64,000 bases of DNA from Micromussa lordhowensis (taxonomy: Eukaryota; Cnidaria; Anthozoa; Scleractinia; Lobophylliidae): positions 17,588,609-17,652,608 of the forward strand of contig OZ026597.1 in the NCBI GenBank assembly GCA_964020085.1. The letters are read 5' to 3'. A program made the translations under genes and the position numbers. Of this stretch, positions 55,611 through 64,000 are shown one piece after another (position 1 is the first letter of the stretch; every line of letters starts with the position of its first letter). The notes beneath the pieces are model-generated. The model saw nothing but the letters and a program-made list of their open reading frames with translations. It did no database searches and was not told where the DNA came from.

Positions 55611-57482
55611 TTGACATGATGAGCTGATAGTGTTGACTGTTTACGACTTAAGAATGACAGTAGAGCTTCTTGTTGTAGTCCTGAGTCTCCAACCCAGCAA
55701 TTCTTTGGGCTTGTCACGCAATGCTCCCTCACCCCCAAATAGAAGTCTGTATATACTTAAATCTTCTTTTTCCAGTGTAGGATGACAACAACAATCCATT
55801 TCCAATTATCCCTGTTGTGCGCAGCATGTTGTGCCTTGCCCATGTGAGTTTTACCTCGCTGAGCTCAGCCATGACAGTTCGGCAGCAAGCAATTGTTGGG
55901 CAACTAGGTTTCCTTTTCCCAGTTGGTGTCAATCACAAGGAAACCCTAGGAATACGAGCCTGATCCATTTTAGGTATGTCACACAGCCGTCTACGATGAG
56001 CCCAACTATAACTTTGGAGACTAAAGGGGAGGCAACTTGTAAGCCTGGGGGCTGATCAATTTTTCAGAGTTTTCAGAGAAAAAACATCTGAAGTAATGCT
56101 TCTGTTTCAATGTTAACTTCTCATGTGTATTCTGGGTGTACTCATTTTGGAGGAGCTGCCTGGCCTCTTGGGCAGAGAGCAGTCAAATGGCCAAAAGTGT
56201 TGAAAACAAAGGTGCAGAGCAACAAAAATATGGAACACTACCCTGTAGGTCAACACATCATATACAGAAGTAATATGAACATATTTTTTTATTAAGAATA
56301 CTTCTCAAAAAACAATTTTCAAATTTATAGCAAATTGAGCATCTTTTCACAATTATTAATAGCAAATTATTAGGTGGCACTGGCGCACACCACGAATGGA
56401 TTATTCACACACTTTCAGCTCATAGAAAACATTCTTCTTTGCAGTAAGTACAAATTTAAGCCTGAATTAAAACATGCCTTGTTCCTAATCACAACCTAAT
56501 TTTTCACATTACAGCCATAAGTAATAAATAGAACGCTATAATGTAATAGGCTCTAGCACAAAAAATACTCTAGCAAGTATATTTCTTTTAACAGCGCAAG
56601 CAGGCATGCACAAAGAACCCTTTCGTATTTTCTTAACTTTATACCCTCCCCTTCCCAAATAAATTATTATTAGCATTTACGTATTGTATAAATAGTTGTC
56701 AGATGTTTGGTATGTTACAATTCCCTTACACATATTATTAATGTAATTTATTTGATTATGAATAAAGAATTTTTAAAAAAGGTCAGAATAAAATCACAAT
56801 TTTTTGCCTTGCAAACTGCAATGGTGTCATTTTGATAATTTTGTTGGGTTTTTCTCTTTTTTTAATTAAAGAAACGACAAAGTGTTGTCAAAATATATGT
56901 AACCTAACACACAAACTTATGGGAAGATGATGACAATATCAATAAAATTGAAGGAAAGAGCTACTGGTAAATAATACAGTATTTCTATGTTTTTACCTAA
57001 CATGACCTTCACAAATGTAAAATTGCTTTACAGCAATGCTAGATCTAAAATTAAAAATGTTACATACTTTTAACACAATAAATAAGGTTTTAAATTTGAT
57101 GCATATAAAAAAATTCAACACAACCTCATTTGGTAATGGTTAAATAGCTAAAAGAACAACTTATGCAAGGCTGTCTGATCATTTAAGACCATAGGTCTCA
57201 AAAGCAAACATCAACCAGAGGGGTATAAGAAGGTACTCATGGAAAAAATTGACAGGGAGGCACTAGGGAGAAGTATCCCATTTAGCCAATATAATCTTGA
57301 GAACACTAACACGCCAATATTCATAATAAAACATATTTGACTGAACCTAAAAGATCCACTCAACATCAGTAGAAAAGTACCAAAAACACACAGTTATAAG
57401 CCAAACGAAAGATAACCAACACCACATAACGCATACAGCAAACTTAGCTTGTACCTCCCAATAATTTTTCCCTATTGACCAC
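55611..57482. other. Intergenic and probable 3' UTR of the MAPK gene
   Basis: No protein motif is seen. On the minus strand an AATAAA (plus-strand TTTATT at 56,747-56,752) lies about 730 bp past the kinase stop and is one possible polyadenylation signal. Confidence 0.35.
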
Positions 57483-60400
57483 TCAAAAGTAACACAGACC
57501 AAAAGGACCATTGAAAACAGCATTTTTCTTACATGTAAAATTGACATTTTCTTTAAGATAGCCCTTGCTTATTACACTATCTAAAAAAGCCGATGACATA
57601 TTAGCACATTGCAGCTCAAAGAACTTTTCATGTTCTTTAATGTCAACTGGTTCATTCAAGGACATTTGGAGTTTGTAAGCAGCAGCCAACGTTTCAAGTC
57701 CCTCTTTCCTGTTGGTCAAACCTAACCGTTCTGATACATCATTACAATGTTTCCAGTCATCAAGAACAGGATCTTCAGGCTCATTCATGATATCCTTCAG
57801 AGACAGAATATCATCTGCAGAGTCCCTTGTCTCTACAATTACTTCTTGGAGAACAACAGGTTCTTGTTCAGGGACATCAAACGAGTTGCTATCACTGTCA
57901 AACGAGAAACACTCTTCTAGAATCCAGCCTTTTAATGAGTCTTCCTCAAAGTCTCCAACTTCATCCTCTATATGGAGTGGTTCAAAACAGACTGGCTCAT
58001 CAGATGGGAATGAATATTGATGCAAGTATGGGTGTGCCAGAGCTTCTTCTGCAGTGATTCTCTTATTTGGGTTAAACCTGAGCATTTTCACCAAGAGATC
58101 AAGAGCTGTAACAAAAATAAGAAACCAAAAATCAATGCACAATTATTCATTGGTTAAGGACAAAAGAGATAATTTATTACAGCTCTACAATTTCTTTAAA
58201 GAGACATGAATGATATAAAAGCATTAAAGACTGAAAATGACAATGTACAGTAAATTTATGCGCTATTTCACATCTTAAATACATAAGCAGCTGAGAATTA
58301 CATTTGACAACCTGCATGAGGACAAGCATGGAGCTCTAAAGTATTTCAGTAATGTTGCAATCTTGGGTGGTGAACTGAAAAATTAATGTGAATTTCAAAT
58401 TGTGGCTTTCTTTTGTTTTTGAAGTGGCACTGTAATATCCTTGTTTCCATGGCCATGACTGATATGTTATCAACAATGACTCATGCTTACTAAGGGTTAA
58501 GTGGGCCTTTGTAACTTTGTGTTACCACTTCCCTTTGGGACATGACTTCCCGCATGAGGCTGTTAGCATCTTAACAATGGTTGCAATCTGAGTTATTTCT
58601 AATGCTATTGGCTGAAAATGTTTACACAGAACACTTCTGCCACAGAGGCATCTCACAAGTGGTCTTGAAAAAACATAAAATTAATTATATGGGTTTCTGT
58701 TTTAAAGCTCAGTCACTAAGCAAGATCGGCTCCCAGTACTTTTTAAAAGTTTTGTATTATAAATGCATTTGGAAAAAAAATCTGTAAAACAGATAATTAG
58801 AAAAATAATATCGCCTTCCTCTAAAGAATAATTTTTCACCGCTGGCGTGACTTTTAATTATCTTTGGGCGTAGAATACATTTCGATAAAAACATTTTTCT
58901 AATTATTAAGCATTTGAAAAGAAGGATCAAGAACAGAATTTACTTGCAGCCGTTTCAGCAGAAAAACAAAACAATCACTTCACTAAACTTGAACTTCACG
59001 CACAAATGACATTGGGAGATCTGGTTACGGTTTGCGGATGAATAATAAGCTTTTTGCTAAATTTAGAAATTTTCTGATGAGATGAAATGTAGATCGAAAT
59101 GAATTAATAATGGTAATAGGACTGAGTGGAGTCCAATTCGGTCTGTAATCATACGAGTGATTAACAAAATCGGACGACCGCGAAGCGGGAGTCCGATTTG
59201 TTAATCACGAGTATGATTACAGACTGAATTGGACGACACGATGTCCTGTTACCAATTAATCAAAACTATGACAAAATTCGAGAAACGAACAAAACATCGA
59301 TTGAGCGCTGAACGATTTTTAAACGTGGTTATGGATGCTGAAAAACCCAGCAGTTTACTCAACAAAGTGCACCGAAACAGCGCGCGCAAAATGACGCGTA
59401 CTGTCCAATTACAAGCATGACGTGTGCAACTGTCCAATTAATGCTCTAATCGGGCTACTGATAGCCAATCACGTGCGAGAATTTTGTTATAGTTTTGATT
59501 ACCATCGAAATCGACCTGCAACTTTAGACAGGCTTTAGCTACTGCTCCATCGATGCCCTATTCAAGGAACACTTTCAACCGATTTGAAATTACCTTCGAC
59601 GAAAAAACATTCTGAAATGGTAAAGGTCCGTTTACAATAATCTTTTGTTTACAGTTGACTTACAAAAATGTCATGAAATATGTATAAGGTGTCAAAGTAC
59701 AACCTAAGTCGCCTGATACATGCAAAATATCAGGCAGGACGGTATTGAGAAAGACTGAAAAATACACAAGCCATCAAGGTCAAGATATAACAAGGAGACA
59801 ATTATGGCTTTCGAAAATATAACAAGAGATCAAAGCTAAAGCTACGAAGAGCAAAAAAAAAAGGAAAATGGTAATTGTTACGTCATTGCGTCTCGCACCC
59901 TTTTGCTGGCATACTAATGAATTTCACTGTTTACATCGACTCAAATCGTCAACAAAAAGCCGGTCTTACCTTGGATATCTATGTGAGGAAACTTGCTTCC
60001 CAGTGGAATTCCTTGGTTCTGCGCCTTTCTAAGAGCTGTTTCCTCGGGAATTTGAGGTTCAAGTACAGTCCATTCTTCCTCGGTTAAGCCAACAGAGTCT
60101 AAAATAACTTCCATCTGATTGATTTCGTGCCGGCCTTCGAACAAGGGTTTGCCCAACAACATTTCGGCAAAAACACAACCGGCCGCCCAAATATCCACTG
60201 AACTGTCGTAACTTGAAGAATTTAACAGCAGTTCAGGAGACCTGTACCACAGAGTTGAGATGCTATGCGTTAGATGACCGTTGTGCGAGTAAGCCGGGTC
60301 GAGAATTCGCGAACGCCCGAAGTCGCTCACACGGAGAAGAAGTGTGTCAGTGTCAACTAAAATATTACTTGGTTTCACGTCGCGGTGTACTACGTTCGCA

Positions 60401-60822
60401 GAATGGATATATTTCAATCCTCGTAACAGTTGGTATAAAAATAATTTGACATAGTCTTCTCTAAGTTTGCCTTTGCTTTGTAAGATATGATGTAAGTCAG
60501 AGTCGACCAGTTCTTCTACAAGGAACAGCTCAGTCGCTTCTTTGAAACTTTCGGTTGCGCTTTCTTGAAACTCCAGACCCGCCGAGTCCACTACTTTTGT
60601 TAACTTCACGACGTTTTCATGTTCGAGTGTCTTTAATACCTTGATTTCTCTAAGAGCTGCTCTACAGTTCATGCGGTCCCGTAAAATAAGTCTCTTCAGA
60701 GCAACCCGTTGGTCTGTTTCGCCATCGATAGCAGAATAGACCGCGCCACTTCCACCGGTTCCTACAAGTTTCATGTTCGTGAAGTTCGGGCCGAGAAAGT
60801 CCGAGTTCCCTTCTTCAGACAT
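57483..60822 (-). CDS. Atypical MAP kinase of the ERK3/ERK4 (MAPK6/MAPK4) type
   Basis: Two exons, 60,822-59,970 and 58,105-57,483, join in phase 1 (donor gtaaga, acceptor ttacag) to give 491 aa. The ATG at MSEEGNSDFLG is the first in frame; the longer frame upstream begins with GTG. Kinase landmarks are GTGGSG glycine loop, VALKRLIL lysine, ALREIKVL glutamate, QLLRGLKYIHSANVVHRDVKPSN and SDFGRSRILDPAYSH. The C-lobe includes DIWAAGCVFAEMLLGKPLFEG. ERK3/4 identity comes from the DPxYSHxGHL activation segment and the C-lobe end AEEALAHPYLHQYSFPSDEP. The IEDE docking motif for the kinase MK5 (FRIEDE in ERK4) adds to this. The activation site is Thr-His-Ser instead of Ser-Glu-Gly, and SPE replaces the family's SPR. 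The tail is shorter than in vertebrates. Orthology to MAPK6 versus MAPK4 cannot be separated. Confidence 0.88.
59131..59234. repeat. Palindromic MITE in the kinase intron
   Basis: The 45-base left arm (59,131-59,175, 'gtccaattcggtctgtaatc' start) and 44-base right arm (59,191-59,234, ending 'cagactgaattggac') are near-perfect inverses around a 15-nt centre. No coding content. Confidence 0.8.
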
Positions 60823-61020
60823 AGTGGATGCCTTCGAGGAGTTGAAGTCACTACCAAGGCTCCAAGGAGAGACTGAGTCGCTGCTATAAGGGTACACGCA
60901 CTTTATCAGCCATCCACGCACTTCCTCCGTGCCACCGCCAAATTTTCTTCCTTGACAATCGGTGTTGCTCGAGTTATTTACCGGTTAACGTGTTCGAACA
61001 GTATTATCTAATACTACGTG
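60823..61020 (-). promoter_or_regulatory. Upstream region of the ERK3/4-like kinase
   Basis: This is the likely 5' leader and promoter of the kinase on the minus strand. No TATA box or recognised element could be picked out. The frame is open into it but has no earlier ATG. Confidence 0.3.
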
Positions 61021-64000
61021 TGATTGGCTAGTGCATAAGAGTGTGAGCTGTGATTGGTCAGAGTTGGGCTATTCAGCCGACAGACACATGCATACGGATG
61101 GAGCACATGACAACCCTGTGGTTGCATCAGCTTTACTTATTTGCGACAGTCGTGTCACATGTTCCTTACGTAACAAGCAGAATACAACCCAAGTTTATTG
61201 CATAAGGTATATTTCTTCGATTTTAGCAAATATCAGACTCTCGATAACACTTCTACTTTGAAACGACAAGATATTATTTTCGTACGTTGAAGAAAATCGC
61301 GGCTGAAGTGGACGCACGGACTTACGCACGCAACGCTCTTGAAACGTTATTTACATTTCTCGGTTACCAGTCTTTCCGGTTCCTATTACAATACATCATA
61401 ATTATTGTGGGCTGAAAATCGGTTTCTACAGTACGTTGTCTTCGTATAAACCACACCGCAGAATCATTTAAACGATTATAATAAAAGTATAAAATTTTAC
61501 ATTTTCCACCTCCGTTGTGAGGAAATCTATTTTAAGTGTGGGCAGGAACATTTGAGGAACAAGGAAGTCTTTGATAGAGTCGATAGTCTTGGGTCTCGAT
61601 AGTATACAGAACAGTTCAAACATAAAAAAATTTAAAGGAAGTTGGAGAGTTGAGAAAGCGAAATTGGTCGGATGACGTGCGTGAACTTGGGATTTCCAGT
61701 TTAACAAAGGATCCTTGATGTCAAGCCGTAGGAGTAATGACGGTAGCAACTATAAACAGTGCAAAGAGAGCGTCGTCATTCGCCGAGGAATATCGAACCA
61801 CCTGTCTTAGACGTTATTAATTATAGTACAACAGATTAAAATTTCACCAAATTGTTTCTAAAAAAAGAAAAGCAATAAAAACAACCGAAGTTGTTGTTCA
61901 GGAGAGTGGCTTTTTTGTGTTGTCGAGGAGCTATACAATATTATCGAAGTGAAAGTTTATGCCACGAGACAACGAATGAACAAAATTTCTGAAACAAGCG
62001 CACGGTTCAAGGTTAATAGACTCAACGTGGGCGAGATTTTTTAATTTCGTAAACCACACGAATGACTTCTCGAAACAGCAAAATCAACAGAATAAAATAT
62101 GAGGGGCCCTCTACGAAGTTTCCGGACCGACAATTGACTGATCTGTCGCGAGTTCGTTTTAATCAGCTACAAGAGTATCAATGTGTGGGTGGCTTAAGGT
62201 GTCTTTTTACGTTTTTACGCGTAGCTTTTCCGGCAAAATATCCCCATGTGTGGACTGTTATCGTATTCATGCTGATCCAAGCTGGTGGCCTCTAAGGTTG
62301 CGGACATTATGCTATCACGTGGGGACGCCAGCTTTCAATATTTTAGCAGTTCTTGCGCGATAAGAAAAAAAGATAAGCAAGGAAAGTTCAGAAATACACT
62401 CAAAAAAGTATGAATTCCCAATATTTACGACTCATAAAAACTAGTCGACAGTTCTGACAGTTTACTCTAATCAGCAAAAATGTTTGGAACGGTCGTTATA
62501 GCGGCTAATCCCAAACAAGAAGTCAAATAATTCTGTCGAAAATTTCAATTATTCGAAGGATAAAATCATTTAGGAATTTAATTTACCTATCTTTATTTGG
62601 CTTTCATATTGCTTCATCTTCCAAACGCCAAATTAAATTTGTAGCTTATATTTTTGTTTTGGGAGGTGATTAACAAGTCCAAAATAGCTGTCCGTTAACT
62701 GCGCTAATTTAGAAAGAAAAAAGTCCACATCCTTCTGGAAGAACTCCAAAAAAGTTGAATAAATTTTCTTCAGTAAGTACTGCCACGGTCTGCTACATTA
62801 AGTGATTTCTTTGTTTTCAAGTCAGTGTACCGTAACAACTAAAACTCTGATCCCTGCATCATGAGTAATTCTGCAGAAATCCTACGTAATACCACTCCGT
62901 GTTGATAAAAGGCACCGAAAATATTTATCGAAGGACGGAGTATTGGGGAATTGGTTCTAAAGGCAAGCCTTCAAAACCAGGAGAAACTCATTTCAAATCA
63001 GCGATGAGTTGTTTTACCTAATCGAGCATTTGCTGCAACGTAGTTGACAGCAGTTATTTTAACTAATGACTCTGGCCGGGTCGGTCTTTAACTGAATTTA
63101 AGATAAAGATGATTTGAATTTTTCGGAAATTTTCAATCAATTGAGTACTTGTTAATGCTCCCAGAGTTTCATGGGACCGCTAAACAGTGAAAACACTTGC
63201 GGTTTCTTTCTTTACAAAATGATTGTTATTGATTCTCTAAAGATCCTGCAAACAAGAGTCTTTGTTTTTTAAGAGTCGTGACCAACGTATATCTGTTTAA
63301 GACTTTGCTAACCACTGACCATAAGTTGACTCAGCTGGCCAAAACCCAACGATGCTTAGCAGAGATACCATCAATGATGATGAAATTTCGCAAGATTTGT
63401 GACCTCTTCAATCGATAGATATTACTCTGTATTCGACTCTATTTTTGAAGCTTGCTGCCTGCTTGACAATGGACGTCAAAGCTATCGAGTATGGGACTCT
63501 CGATTATGGGAACAGAGCTACAAATTCAACATTGCAGTCCATCCTCTCTCACGGTCTCTGAACAACAGCATGATATTCTTCACCTACCTGCTGCAAAAAC
63601 AACTTATCTTTAAGGGGCCTTAAGGACCCTTCAGTTTGGAAACCCACAGCCCTATTTTGGCCTAAAATGAGAGGGAAATGACTTAAAACCCAGAGTGTGC
63701 GGTTTACTGTTTTCGAACAGCCTTCGGGTATTAATATAAAAAGCTATATTTGGAACACTTTGCCCACATGTCACTTTATCAACGAAAAAAAAAAAACAAC
63801 GGCAGACAGCAAAAAAAGATCGTGAGCTCAGAGTGCGAAGGGCAAAGTTATTAAATAAAAAAGTTTGTTACATAATTAATATTACATAACTATGGTTTCA
63901 TGCACGTGCGTTCAGAAAACGTTTGTAGTCACGTGAGTTATTAGTCACGGAAATGTTTAGCTGAGTTGGGCAAACAGTACCTCACGAGACTCAGTGATCG
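61021..64000. other. No supported gene
   Basis: Open frames here are short (93 codons at 61,468-61,749 minus; 77 codons at 62,062-62,295 plus, with a hydrophobic end) and carry no recognisable motif. No repeat family seen elsewhere in the window was recognised. Confidence 0.35.

Noticed and set aside
59229..59420. 63-codon open frame inside the kinase intron
   Set aside because: It starts within the palindromic repeat and has no motif; likely chance.
60823..60921. N-terminal extension MRGWLIKCVYPYSS of the kinase
   Set aside because: Its first codon is GTG; the first in-frame ATG is at 60,822, close to the expected kinase domain start.

Overview
This is a eukaryotic, AT-rich window with introns, and most likely comes from an anthozoan cnidarian such as a stony coral. 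That is an inference. It rests on metazoan gene families with GT-AG introns (PTPN9, ERK3/4), an extracellular PAN/Apple plus fibrinogen-like gene of a type I associate with corals, and a dense mix of Penelope-like elements, a LINE, tRNA-derived SINEs and short inverted-repeat elements. There is no operon structure. Most of the window is intron or repeat.

Layout. 1-9,100: no convincing gene; a tandem duplication (610-1,118) and an inverted pair of a dispersed repeat (7.8-8.6 kb). 9,150-16,730: an array of about 28 diverged hairpin-forming units with higher-order duplications. 18,150-19,916: a 5'-truncated Penelope-like element (PLE) carrying RT and GIY-YIG domains, inserted in exon 1 of a gene copy. 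19,917-36,053: three copies of one PAN/fibrinogen-like gene. Copy A (+, 19.9-23.2 kb) is broken by the PLE and a 29-bp exon deletion. Copy B (-, 26.3-29.8 kb) is split by a LINE, carries frameshifts and lacks its last exon. Copy C (-, 33.2-36.05 kb) is open across three exons (344 aa). The upstream flanks of B and C are also duplicated (28.97-31.08 kb and 34.73-38.76 kb).

38,905-51,410 (+): an 11-exon PTPN9 (PTP-MEG2) orthologue. All splice phases agree and give 613 aa, with CRAL-TRIO-N, CRAL-TRIO and tyrosine phosphatase domains. Its introns hold a MITE nested in a SINE, a palindromic repeat and a second PLE with inverted ends. 57,483-60,822 (-): a two-exon ERK3/ERK4-type atypical MAP kinase (491 aa) with an unusual activation loop, convergent with PTPN9. 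61-64 kb: nothing I can assign.

The two intact signalling genes are unrelated neighbours. The main novelty candidates are the hairpin array, the PLEs with inverted ends and a hammerhead-like motif, the decayed gene triplication, and the altered activation loop of the ERK3/4-like kinase.
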